Positions 23,826 to 33,300 of a stretch of 64,000 nt of DNA are shown here, in pieces. The notes beneath the pieces are model-generated. The model saw only the letters and a list, made by a program, of their open reading frames with translations, ran no database searches and had not been told where the DNA came from. Source of the DNA: JBECKX01 sp964468475 (GTDB lineage Bacteria; Zixibacteria; MSB-5A5; CAIYYT01); contig CAYXUL010000002.1 in assembly GCA_964468475.1 (NCBI GenBank), positions 1 through 64,000 on the forward strand, read 5' to 3'. Numbering within the stretch: the first letter of the stretch is position 1; every line of letters starts with the position of its first letter. The translations under genes and the position numbers were made by a program.

Positions 23826-25379
23826 TTATCTCACGCCCTGATAGAGCGCCGTGATGTCTACATCCTCGCTGGTATCGATAATCTTATATTCATCCAGCTT
23901 GAGGTTGTCGTCACCTACCAGCTTGATCCTGAACCGGTGAGCTTTCTCGATCTCGCGGATGCGATCCGAATCGCCGTTACTCATAAATCTGGCAACTTCG
24001 GGATGGAAGTGGATTTCATAATTCCTGCCGGCATGAGCCACATGGGCGCGCATGAACCAGCGCTCGATCTTCATCGCGATCGTCTCCTTCGACATAATCC
24101 GCCCCAACCCGTTGCAAATCGGACATTGGTCAGAAAGCGTAAAGAGAATCGATTCCTTGGTGCGCTCACGCGTCATCTCGATCAACCCAAAATCGGAAAC
24201 CGGCTGGATGGAGTTCTTGGCGCGGTCATTGGCGAAGCATTTCTTGAATTCCTCGAAGAGGACGCGGCGGTTCTCGTACGAGTACATATCGATGAAATCG
24301 ATAATCAACAGCCCACCGATATCGCGCAGGCGAATCTGCCGGGCAGCTTCACGGGCAGCCTCAAGGTTCGTCTGCAGGATCATATTTTCCGGGTCTTTAC
24401 GATTACCGGTGAACCTGCCGGTGTTGACGTCGATTGTCACGAGCGCCTCGGTCTGATCGATAATCAGGTAGGAACCCTTCTTAATCCATACTTTGCGGTC
24501 GAGCATCTTGTCGATCTCCTGCTCGATATGATAGGTGTCGAAAACAGGAACTTCACTGGAATAGAGCTCCACCTTGTTGCGCATTTCCGGATCAATCGAC
24601 TTGACATAGCGGACTATCGACCGGAACGCTTTCTTGTCATCCACCACCAGGCGGTTGGTATCGGTAGTGAAGACATCACGAATCACGAACGAGGTCATCG
24701 ATTCCTCGCTATGCAGCAGCGTTCCCGGCCGGGCGCGTTCGGCTTTGCGCTTGATCCTGTTCCAGGTCTTGGTCAGTTTACGGATATCCGACTTGAATTC
24801 CTTTTCGGTGCGCCCTTCCCCCTCGGTACGGACAATCACACCGCACCCTTCCGGCTTGCAGTCGTAAACCAGGCGGCGCAAGCGGCGGCGTTCGGCGAAG
24901 TTCTCGATTCGCTTGGAAACGCGGATATAGGCCGAGTTGGGCGAAAGCACCGAAAATCTGCCGGGCAGCGACAGATCGGTGGTCACGCGTGGTCCTTTGG
25001 TGCCGATCGGTTCCTTGATGATTTGCACCACGAGCTGTTGCCCCTGTTTCAGAATCTTCTCGATATTCTGGTGTTTGTGTTTGCGCATGATTTCGGCATT
25101 GATTGCTTCCTCGTCGTCATCGTTTAGCTCGAAGTGGCTGCCCGCTTCGGAGGCTAAAGCGATGTCGGAGATATGCAGAAATGCCGCTTTTTCGAGACCG
25201 ATGTCAACAAAGGCGGCCTGCATCCCGGACACAATTCCGGTAACTTTGCCTTTGTACATGTTCCCGACAATGCGCTCGTCGTCGGCGCGCTCGACATGCA
25301 GCTCGACCAGCTTGTCATTTTCGATCACTGCAATGCGTGTCTCGTGATCGCCGACATTGACGATGATTTCTTTCTTCAC
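23826..25379 (-). CDS. rng: ribonuclease G/E family endoribonuclease
   Basis: A 517-residue RNase G-size enzyme that cuts single-stranded RNA, for example in 5' processing of 16S rRNA and mRNA decay. It begins with a GTG behind AGGAG. The S1 RNA-binding domain lies at about 35-125 (NMYKGKVTGIVSGMQAAFVDIGL...AFLHISDI). The catalytic DNase-I-like region carries the two key acidic segments, YLIIDQTEALVTIDVNTGR and LLIIDFIDMYS. The zinc-link CPICNGLGR (CxxC) is present, followed by a short C-terminal domain; the long disordered RNase E tail is absent. It is the last gene of a tgt-yajC-def-fmt-rng run on one strand, 63 bases after fmt. Confidence 0.94.
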   Translation of the reverse strand: MKKEIIVNVGDHETRIAVIENDKLVELHVERADDERIVGNMYKGKVTGIVSGMQAAFVDIGLEKAAFLHISDIALASEAGSHFELNDDDEEAINAEIMRKHKHQNIEKILKQGQQLVVQIIKEPIGTKGPRVTTDLSLPGRFSVLSPNSAYIRVSKRIENFAERRRLRRLVYDCKPEGCGVIVRTEGEGRTEKEFKSDIRKLTKTWNRIKRKAERARPGTLLHSEESMTSFVIRDVFTTDTNRLVVDDKKAFRSIVRYVKSIDPEMRNKVELYSSEVPVFDTYHIEQEIDKMLDRKVWIKKGSYLIIDQTEALVTIDVNTGRFTGNRKDPENMILQTNLEAAREAARQIRLRDIGGLLIIDFIDMYSYENRRVLFEEFKKCFANDRAKNSIQPVSDFGLIEMTRERTKESILFTLSDQCPICNGLGRIMSKETIAMKIERWFMRAHVAHAGRNYEIHFHPEVARFMSNGDSDRIREIEKAHRFRIKLVGDDNLKLDEYKIIDTSEDVDITALYQGVR

Positions 25380-25442
25380 GGTTGTAGCTCCTGACTACTT
25401 CATCAGGTCTGCGTTGATGAGACCTGCGAAAATGGTAAAAAG

Positions 25443-26381
25443 TCAGGACACGGTAAGTCTGGTACCGGGAGAGAGACGGGCTCCGTTGAGGAAAGATTGG
25501 ACATCCATGCGCTTTTTGCCTGCCGGGCAGACTTCCAGAAGTCTCACGGCACCACTGGCGGCGGCCACAATCAGGCCGCTTTTCTTATCGGCGGCAATGA
25601 TCTCGCCGGGCAAGTGGGAACCGCTGGCCGGATCGGCCAGCACGGCGCGCAGGATTTTGAGGCGGTTGCCATCCAGGTATGAGTAAGCATCGGCTGATCC
25701 GGCCAAACCGCGTATGCGGTTCACAATTCTAATGGCCGGTTGATCCCAGTCGATCAGGCTGTCGGCGGCGGATATTTTGGGCGCCGCGCTAGCTGCTGTG
25801 TCATCCTGTGGCATAGCTTTAATCTTGCCTTCCTCGATACGGTCGATAGTCTCTACGAGCAGGTTTGCGCCGATCTCGGCCAGACGAGGATAAAGTTCCT
25901 CGTAGGTTTCATTGGGACCGATCTCGACTCGTCGCGACATTAAAATACCGCCGGTGTCCACACTTCTGGAAATTCTGAAGGTTGTGACACCGGTTTCGGT
26001 TTCGCCCGCCATAAGAGCGTGTTCGATTGGTGCTGCGCCACGGTATTTCGGTAACAGGGAACCGTGGAGATTGATCGCACCTTGAGGCGGCAAGGAAAAC
26101 AATTTTTCCGGCAGAATCCTAAACGCAACCACCGCAAACAAATCGGCAGCATATTCGCCGATACGTTTTATGAAGCTTTCATCTCTCAGCTTCCGTGGTT
26201 GCAGGACTTCAAGATTTTGTTCCAGCGCGAATCTTTTCACTTCAGATGGCGCCAGCTTCTTGCCGCGTCCTCGGGGTTTGTCGGGAGCCGTCACAACGGC
26301 TGCGACCTGATGGCGGGATTTGAGTAGTCGCTCAAGCGCGATCTGCGCAAATCTGGGTGTACCAAAAAAAACTAACCGCAT
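25443..26381 (-). CDS. fmt: methionyl-tRNA formyltransferase
   Basis: A 312-residue enzyme that formylates initiator Met-tRNA using 10-formyl-tetrahydrofolate. The N-terminal Rossmann-like domain starts MRLVFFGTPRFAQIAL. The active-site motif NLHGSLLPKYRGAAPIEHAL contains the Asn, His and the SLLP loop, and the catalytic Asp region follows at GVTTFRISRSVDTG. The C-terminal OB-like tRNA-binding domain covers about 205-312. It sits 46 bases after def, the enzyme that later removes the formyl group, the classic def-fmt pairing. The start codon region contains a run of eight T residues (GTTTTTTTTGG), a potential slippage site early in the gene. Confidence 0.96.
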   Translation of the reverse strand: MRLVFFGTPRFAQIALERLLKSRHQVAAVVTAPDKPRGRGKKLAPSEVKRFALEQNLEVLQPRKLRDESFIKRIGEYAADLFAVVAFRILPEKLFSLPPQGAINLHGSLLPKYRGAAPIEHALMAGETETGVTTFRISRSVDTGGILMSRRVEIGPNETYEELYPRLAEIGANLLVETIDRIEEGKIKAMPQDDTAASAAPKISAADSLIDWDQPAIRIVNRIRGLAGSADAYSYLDGNRLKILRAVLADPASGSHLPGEIIAADKKSGLIVAAASGAVRLLEVCPAGKKRMDVQSFLNGARLSPGTRLTVS

Positions 26382-26427
26382 CCCGGGTATACTTTACTAA
26401 AACAACGTTTTCTTTATCACTGGTCGG

Positions 26428-26946
26428 TTATGCACTGACCTTTATTTTCTTCAGTTTGCCTGAAATCATCTCGCGCTCGGCCGGAGCGAGGTAATCGATA
26501 TATAGCTTTCCGTTGAGGTGGTCGGTTTCGTGCAGGATCGCACGGGCAAACAGCCCCTCAGCTTCCACCTCATTTTCGTTACCGTCCACATCAAAGTAGC
26601 GGCAAACTACTCGCTCGGGCCGCGTAATCTCCAGGTAGAGACCGGGAAAAGAGAGGCATCCCTCTTCGCCACACTGCTCACCTTCGGTGGAGATGATTTC
26701 CGGGTTTATCATGACGATTTCGTCAAATTCAAATGAGGCTGACGTGAGATCGAGGATAAAGAATCGCTTATTCACTCCTACCTGCGGAGCGGAAAGACCG
26801 ATTCCTTTAACCTGGCGCAGTGTCTTGAACATCGCAGCGATGAATTCCTTCAACTCCGGAGTGATTTCCTCTACCGGAGTAGACATCTGGCGGAGAGTTT
26901 CATCCCCATACAGGACAATCTCTGGTGCAGCCGAATTCTTCTTCAT
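26428..26946 (-). CDS. def: peptide deformylase
   Basis: A 172-residue metal-dependent deformylase. All three family motifs are present: GIGLSAPQVG (motif 1), EEGCLSFPG (motif 2, metal-ligand Cys) and HETDHLNG (motif 3, HExxH). It removes N-formyl groups from nascent proteins. The ATG at 26946 is used; a TTG directly upstream is also in frame. It lies between yajC (30 bases) and fmt (46 bases), so it should be cotranscribed with them. Confidence 0.97.
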   Translation of the reverse strand: MKKNSAAPEIVLYGDETLRQMSTPVEEITPELKEFIAAMFKTLRQVKGIGLSAPQVGVNKRFFILDLTSASFEFDEIVMINPEIISTEGEQCGEEGCLSFPGLYLEITRPERVVCRYFDVDGNENEVEAEGLFARAILHETDHLNGKLYIDYLAPAEREMISGKLKKIKVSA

Positions 26947-26976
26947 CAAACTTTCTTTACATCAAACTTTCGGTTC

Positions 26977-27300
26977 CTAAGTCACTCGCTGGGCAATAGA
27001 GGACTTTAGGAATTCCATTTTAACATCTTCGGAAACCTTGATAATAACTTTATTCTCGTTATCGTTGATCCCGAAGACGGTACCAAACATCCCCCCAGTA
27101 GTTACAATGCGATCTCCCTTCTTAAGTTCCGCCAACATCGCCTGATGATCTTTCTGTTTTTTCTGTTGGGGGCGGATCATCAGGAAATACATCACGGCAA
27201 TGATCAGCACAAACGGCAGGAGCATTCCGATAATACCGCTGCTACCGCCGCTGTCACCTCCCTGTGGTGCTGCCATAAGAATCGCGTAATAGAAGTCCAT
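26977..27300 (-). CDS. yajC: preprotein translocase accessory subunit YajC
   Basis: A 107-residue protein with the YajC layout: a short periplasmic N-terminus, one membrane helix (about 21-40, IIGMLLPFVLIIAVMYFLMI), the hallmark RPQQKKQKDHQ just after it, and a small cytosolic domain (KKGDRIVTTGGMFGTV). YajC joins SecDF at the Sec translocon. The ATG at 27300 has TGGAGGATATT upstream. It follows tgt by only 23 bases, the tgt-yajC order found in many bacteria; secD and secF are not in the window. Confidence 0.95.
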   Translation of the reverse strand: MDFYYAILMAAPQGGDSGGSSGIIGMLLPFVLIIAVMYFLMIRPQQKKQKDHQAMLAELKKGDRIVTTGGMFGTVFGINDNENKVIIKVSEDVKMEFLKSSIAQRVT

Positions 27301-27323
27301 TCGACCAATATCCTCCAATTTAA

Positions 27324-28463
27324 TTATACGTTTTCAGACTCGTCCGAATATAAGGCATTCAACTCCTTTTTGAAATCCGCAAACCTGTTTACCAGAATGG
27401 ATTTGCGAGCCCGGCGAGTCAGCTTAAGATACGTGTAAACGTTGTGAATTGTCAAGAGCCGTAGTCCGGCAATTTCACCGACATTGAGCAAATGCCGCAG
27501 GTAGGCGCGGCTGTAATTTTGGCAGCACAGGCAGGCGCAGTGTTCATCGATAGGGCGATAATCGTGTGAATAGGTCGCAGCTTTGATCGTCATCTTGCCG
27601 CCAAATGTGAAAACTGTGCCGTTGCGGGCGTTGCGGGTGGGCATAACACAGTCGAACATGTCAACTCCGCGCTCGATGCCATCGATGATGTCTGCCGGGG
27701 TGCCGACACCCATCAAATAGCGGGGTTTGTTGACTGGAAGTACGCCATTCAGCAGTTCCAGGATCGGCAACATCTCCGCTTTCGGTTCTCCAACTGACAG
27801 TCCCCCAATGGCATAGCCGGGAAAATCGATTTCCAGCAGACCCTGAGCGGAGCGTTCGCGAAGGTCGGGATAAACCGACCCCTGGATTATGGCAAAGAGG
27901 GCCTGCCGTCGGGGATCCTCCGACCAATGCTGCCAAGCACGCTTTTCCCATTTCAGGGTCTGGCGCTCGGCTCTGTAAGCCTCCTCGTGGGTGCAGGGGT
28001 ATTCAATGCAAACGTCGAGTGGCATGATAATATCCGCTCCCAGAGCACGCTCGACATCGATTGTCGATTCCGGGGTAAACAGGTGCGGCGAGCCGTCGAT
28101 ATTGGAGCGGAAATGTACTCCTTCATCGCTGATTTTCCGTAACTCCTTGAGGGAAAACACCTGATATCCACCGGAATCGGTCAGCGTCGGACCGCGCCAG
28201 CCGTTGAAACGCGCCAGTCCGCCAGCATCGCTGATTATCTCCGGCCCCGGCCGCAGATATAAATGGTAGGTGTTTCCGAGGATGATCTGGGCTCCCAGAG
28301 CACGCAGATCGTCGGCATCTAAGGCCTTTACCGAAGCCGCCGTCCCAACAGGCATGAACGCAGGTGTCTCGATAATACCGTGCGGTGTCGTTAATTTCCC
28401 GGCGCGGGCTTTTCCGGAGGTCGCCTGCAACCTGAATTCAAAATTCGCTGTCACAGCGGGCAA
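27324..28463 (-). CDS. tgt: queuine/preQ1 tRNA-guanine transglycosylase
   Basis: A 379-residue enzyme that exchanges guanine-34 for preQ1 in GUN-anticodon tRNAs; the tRNA-Asn(GTT) in this window is a predicted substrate. Family features: LTDSGGYQVFSL with the catalytic-region Asp, GGLSVGEPK, the FDCVMPTRNARNG segment containing the nucleophilic-region Asp, and the zinc site CACLCC (C-x-C-x2-C) with a later His in TIHN. Length is typical. The start is a TTG (28463) with GAAGG about eight bases before it; a GTG nine bases further in is the alternative. First gene in the tgt-yajC-def-fmt-rng run. Confidence 0.96.
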   Translation of the reverse strand: MPAVTANFEFRLQATSGKARAGKLTTPHGIIETPAFMPVGTAASVKALDADDLRALGAQIILGNTYHLYLRPGPEIISDAGGLARFNGWRGPTLTDSGGYQVFSLKELRKISDEGVHFRSNIDGSPHLFTPESTIDVERALGADIIMPLDVCIEYPCTHEEAYRAERQTLKWEKRAWQHWSEDPRRQALFAIIQGSVYPDLRERSAQGLLEIDFPGYAIGGLSVGEPKAEMLPILELLNGVLPVNKPRYLMGVGTPADIIDGIERGVDMFDCVMPTRNARNGTVFTFGGKMTIKAATYSHDYRPIDEHCACLCCQNYSRAYLRHLLNVGEIAGLRLLTIHNVYTYLKLTRRARKSILVNRFADFKKELNALYSDESENV

Positions 28464-28627
28464 TATAGTGCCTTCGCCCGCCTAAGCCAAAACAATAGAA
28501 TCAGTTACGAGCGAGATTATGCAGACAAACGAGGTGTGGTTTGTAATAGTTCTTGTTGAATTCCCGATATATGTAGGTAGATTCGAGTCTAAGCGGAACA
28601 CCGTACATGCGTCCACTGGGATCCACA

Positions 28628-29995
28628 ATGGTTAGGGAGAATAAGCATAAGATAATGCTGCAAACGAGGCTGTTAATCAGAATATTCGTGCTGCTGACGC
28701 TCTTTATCAGTGCTTTGACAGCGACTGCAACCGGAACAGTCTGGCATGTAGCCATCACCGGTAGCGATGAGAGCGGTACCGGTTCCTTTGGCGCGCCATA
28801 CGCGTGCATCCAGTTTGCTGCTGACCGGGCCCTGGTAGGTGATACAATCGAGGTTGGGCCCGGGTTGTACGCCAGTGCCGGGAACCGTGACATACTCTTC
28901 AGCGGGAAAGCCCTGACCATCATCTCCACTAGCGGACCGGAAGCCACTGCAATCGACTGTGAGGGTAGTCCGGCTGTACCGAGACGGGCTATTAGCTTTG
29001 ATTCGGGAATTGACTCGACTTTTCGAGTCATCGGTATCACTTTCAAGAACGGTTACGATTCCACAGCCGGCGGCATAGTTTATATCAACTCGGGATGCTC
29101 TCCACTTTTCGAAAACTGCAGCTTCGAACTGGGCGAATCCTTTAACGGTGGGGCAGTATACTTCAATAATAATTCAGGTGGAATATTCCGTGATTGCCGC
29201 TTCACCGACAACAATAGTGATAACCTCGGTGGAGCAGTGTTCATCGAAGCGGGATCAAGCTCCCGGTTTGAACAGTGCAACTTCGTCAGCAATACTTCCG
29301 ATTCCTACGGCGGTACAATCATGGTCGGTACCGGCGCGACTGCCGATTTTACCGGGTGCCTCTTTGCCGATGGCAGTGCTACCTGGGGCGGCGGAGTTCT
29401 CTACGCCGCGGATGCATCAGTCACTTTCACAGGCTGTACCTTTGCCAGGTCGGCTGCTGTTTGGACTGGAGACGTGCTCGCTTCTACCAATACGACTGTC
29501 AACCTGTCCGACTGCCTGCTGCATACTAACCAGGCCAGTGCACCGATCGTCTGCCTTGGCTCGAGCACTACCTCAATTGACTGTACCGATATTTTCTCGA
29601 CGCAATTCAGCGGCTGGTACGGCTGCGGCTCATCGCAGTATGAGACAAACGGCAACATCGCCCTCGACCCGTTGTTCGTGGACTATGATGGCGGTGACTA
29701 CCGGGTGCAAAGCGATTCTCCCTGCGGCCCCGGAAACAACAGCTGCGGCGTCCTGCTTGGTTCCGAGGAGGTTCTCTCCCCAGTCGACAATTGCGGGGAC
29801 CTCGATGGCGACGGGGCTATCACTATCTCCGACGCAGTCTACGCGATCAATTTCATATTCGCGGGCGGCGCCGCGCCGCAAGACAGCCACGGCGGAGACA
29901 TGGACTGCAGCGGTGATCTCAATATTTCCGACTGCGTTTACCTGGTAAATTACATTTTTGCCGGCGGTAATGCTCCCTGCGCGGCGTGCAAATAA
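28628..29995 (+). CDS. exported right-handed beta-helix protein with C-terminal dockerin-like repeats
   Basis: About 455 residues from the ATG at 28628 (GGGA upstream); ATGs at 28607 and 28655 are possible. A signal peptide (LLIRIFVLLTLFISALTATA) leads into a parallel beta-helix of the pectate-lyase-like/polymorphic-outer-membrane-protein type: the opening WHVAITGSDESGTGSFGAPY..IQFAADRA and repeated turns such as PLFENCSFELG, GIFRDCRFTDNN, SRFEQCNFVSN and ADFTGCLFADG. Two dockerin-like repeats close the chain: DLDGDGAITISDAVYAINFI and DMDCSGDLNISDCVYLVNYI, each followed by FAGG. No polysaccharide-lyase active site is evident. Probably a surface or secreted adhesin-like or glycan-binding protein. 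Confidence 0.78.
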   Translation: MVRENKHKIMLQTRLLIRIFVLLTLFISALTATATGTVWHVAITGSDESGTGSFGAPYACIQFAADRALVGDTIEVGPGLYASAGNRDILFSGKALTIISTSGPEATAIDCEGSPAVPRRAISFDSGIDSTFRVIGITFKNGYDSTAGGIVYINSGCSPLFENCSFELGESFNGGAVYFNNNSGGIFRDCRFTDNNSDNLGGAVFIEAGSSSRFEQCNFVSNTSDSYGGTIMVGTGATADFTGCLFADGSATWGGGVLYAADASVTFTGCTFARSAAVWTGDVLASTNTTVNLSDCLLHTNQASAPIVCLGSSTTSIDCTDIFSTQFSGWYGCGSSQYETNGNIALDPLFVDYDGGDYRVQSDSPCGPGNNSCGVLLGSEEVLSPVDNCGDLDGDGAITISDAVYAINFIFAGGAAPQDSHGGDMDCSGDLNISDCVYLVNYIFAGGNAPCAACK

Positions 29996-30056
29996 GGCCG
30001 TCACTCCGGAGCAATATTCCCCCTTACTGCCAATCGGAATTTCGAAACAAAAAAAG

Positions 30057-30085
30057 TTGACTCGATAGTTTGACTTAGCTATCCT
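30057..30085 (+). promoter_or_regulatory. candidate sigma70-type promoter of the S8 protease
   Basis: TTGACT (30057-30062), a 17-base spacer and TATCCT (30080-30085). A second TTGACT lies inside the spacer at about 30070. Confidence 0.45.
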
Positions 30086-30276
30086 GCATTCGAGCAACAA
30101 ACTCAACCTACAGGCAGAAAATATCAAACAGGTCGACGAGACCAGGCCCCTTTGTCGACTTCTTCCGGTGGAGTGTTTCCGCCGGCGGTAGCGCTAGTTG
30201 TGATCCAAGGCCCAATCGCAAATAGTCCTGCGCAATTGAAAGGAGGTGAGCTAGACAACCAGGCTCAAGTGCCCCC

Positions 30277-30294
30277 GGGATGTTATAACATCCC
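30277..30294. promoter_or_regulatory. perfect 18-base palindrome in the protease leader
   Basis: GGGATGTTATAACATCCC is symmetric over all 18 bases. It could be a repressor operator in DNA or, in RNA, a short hairpin. It encloses ATG TTA TAA, a two-codon frame. Confidence 0.4.
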
Positions 30295-30346
30295 CGATGT
30301 AGTAATGGCTCATAAATGCGGGTACCAGACCCGCTTAGGAGGAATT

Positions 30347-33300
30347 ATGAAACGAGTGTTGATAGCGCTCATTGCAGTAGCTATACTCTCACCCAACATT
30401 CTCGCAGCAGATCACATCATCAAAGTAGATCGACCCACGGGCATACCCACATTCCTGGGCTACGTGCCTGATCGTTTCATTGTGGTGATGAAGCCTGGAA
30501 CCGGGCCATTGAACGTTCAAATGACAAGCAGGGGCGTCCCTCATGTCGGCATTGCCGAGCTTGACAAAGTCGCAGACCAGTTTGCAGTGTCGAGGATCGA
30601 GGCCGAGTTCCCGGGCGCCGGCACGGCGAAGTTGGCACGAGCCGCTGCACTGGCAAACTATCAAAAGGTGACAATCAACAAGGGTACCTTGCAGGAGGCC
30701 ATGGATGCATACAGCAAAAATCCAATGGTCGATCATTGCGAGCCGATCGGCATTCATGCCATGTACGCGGTGCCCAACGACCCTTACTTTTCGCCGTATC
30801 AGACCTATCATCAGCAGACCAACGATCACGATATCGACTCGCCCGAAGCTTGGGATATCGAAACCGGAAATTCCGCGATTGTCGTTGCGCTCCTTGACTC
30901 CGGCACGCGCTATTACCATCCCGATCTGGGCGGTGCGAACGCGTCCGCTGCCAACCCCGGCGCCTCGCGCGGGAATATGTGGATCAACTATACGGAGTTG
31001 AACGGTACTGCCGGCGTTGATGATGACGGCAACGGCTATGTCGACGATTGGATCGGCTACGACTTCATCGACGGCGTCAGCAATTGCTGGTCCGGAGAGG
31101 ATTGCAGCACGCAGGATAACGACCCGCGCGACTTTAACGGTCACGGCACCCATACCGCCGGTATCATGGGCATGATCACCAATGACGGCTATGGCATGGC
31201 CGGAGTCGCCGGCGGCTGGGCTAACGGCACACAGCCGGTGACGGCGAACGGTATCAAGATCATGCCGCTGCGCATGGGATATTCATACAATTATCTCGGG
31301 CAGGAATACGGCGTGGTAATGATGGACGCCGCGGCCGAAGCATTTTATTATGCCGCCAACAACGGCGCCAGGATTGCCTCCTGCAGCTGGGGTTCCTCCA
31401 ACTCGGGCGGAATCGGCGCTGCGGCTTCTTACTTCATCAACTCCGGCGGTCTGATTTTTGTCGCTGCCGGTAATGATGGCAGCCAAACGGCTGACTACCT
31501 GAATGGACGCGGTGACTGCATCTCAGTGGCTGCCGTTGACGGCAACGACGCCGCCGCCAGTTTCACGACTTACGGAACGTGGGTGGACATTAGCGCTCCC
31601 GGCGTTGACATTTATTCAACCTATCACGATCACACTGACCCCAACACTGTCTATTGGGCTGCCCTGAGCGGCACTTCGATGGCCACGCCGATGGCCGCCG
31701 GAGTCGGTGCGCTGATCTGGTCGCACAATCCTGCCTGGTCAGCTTCTCAGGTGGAGAACCAGCTTTATGCCAGCGCCGACAACATCGACGCTTATCTCAG
31801 TTCTCAGTACATTGGAAAGATGGGCGCCGGGCGAATCAACGCCTACAATGCCGTAAACACCGGTCCACCACCGGCGCCGGTAGCTAACTTCTCCGGCTCA
31901 CCGACTTCCGGTACCGAACCGTTGACAGTGAATTTTACTGATCTCTCCACAGGCAGCATCTCCACCTGGAGTTGGACTTTTGGTGACGGTGGTACTTCGA
32001 CGGCTCAGAATCCGTCGCATCAGTACACGTCGGCGGGAACCTACACCGTCAGCCTGACGGTCACCGGGCCCGGTGGCTCAGACGTAATGACCAGGAACAA
32101 CTACATAACGGTCAATCCATGTGTCACGCCTACGGCCGGGTTCGTAGGTTCACCAACGAGCGGTGACTACCCGCTAAGCGTCAGTTTCACCGATCAGTCC
32201 AGTGGCGCGACCTCGTGGTCGTGGAACTTCGGTGACGGCGGAACTTCGACAGCTCAGAATCCGTCGCATACCTACACCGCCGCCGGAACTTACACGGTTA
32301 CGCAAACCGCCTCAAACTCCTGCGGCAGCGACCAGATGGTCAGGAACAGCTACATCACGGTAACAACACCGCCATGTAACGCTCCCGTTGCTGACTTCAG
32401 CGGTTCGCCGACAGCGGGCAATTATCCGCTGAGTGTGAACTTCACTGACCTGTCAACCAATTCGCCGACAAGCTGGAGCTGGACCTTCGGCGACGGCGGC
32501 ACCTCAACCGCCCAAAATCCGTCGCACACTTACACGGCAGCCGGAACTTACACTGTCTCGCTTACCGCGACCAATTCGTGTGGTTCGGATGGTGCAACCA
32601 GGACCGGCTACATCACGGTCACGCAGCCGACTGTTGGCTACGCGACCTTACCGTACTACACCGGTTTTGAAAGTGGTTCGTTCGATCAGTACTGGTTTAC
32701 TCAGAGCGACAACTCTGAAGGCCGCATTCAGATTACCACAGCCAACGGTCCGCGAGGCACCTACCACCTGACAATGGATGACAATACCGACGGCAGCCTC
32801 TATGCCCAAAACGAGGCCTGGTTGCGGCTCGATCTTTCCGGTCAGAGCCAGGTTGAGCTGACATTCTGGTGGAAGGAATTCAGCGATGAGAACCAGACCC
32901 AGGATGGAGTGTTCATTTCGGACAATGACGGCAGCACTTTCACCAAAGTGTATGACCTGTACAACGGCACTTCGACCTACGCGCAGGTCACGCTCGATAT
33001 CGACCAGTTGGCTGCGGCTAACGGCTTGAGCCTGAGCAACACTTTTGTGATCAAGTTCCAGCAGTACGATAACTACGGCATCCCCACGGATGGAATGGCC
33101 TTCGATGATATCGACGTGCATGCTGTCACGCCGCCACCACCTGTTGCCGATTTCAGCGCCTCGCCGACATCAGGAAACGCGCCCTTGGCAGTTGTCTTCA
33201 CCGATATGTCCACCAACAGCCCCACCAGTTGGAGTTGGGATTTTGGTGATGGTGGCACCTCGACAGCTCAAAATCCGTCATACACTTACAACAGTGGCGG

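Larger units (their letters stand above)
29996..30346. promoter_or_regulatory. long leader region of the S8 protease with promoter and two dyads
   Basis: No gene is supported here, though the protease frame is open upstream. It holds a promoter-like pair (30057-30085), an AAAGGAGGTGAG that is followed only by very short frames, the perfect 18-base palindrome GGGATGTTATAACATCCC (30277-30294), and a GCGGGT/ACCCGC hairpin (30318-30334) directly before the ribosome binding site. Together these suggest regulation in a transcribed leader of about 255 bases. Confidence 0.5.

Noticed and set aside
23637..25127. A 496-codon open frame on the plus strand
   Set aside because: It lies antiparallel to the clear rng gene and its product is a low-similarity, Arg/Leu/Gly-rich shadow with no ribosome binding site.
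30389..31153. A 254-codon minus-strand frame
   Set aside because: It is the reverse complement of the S8 protease propeptide and catalytic domain.
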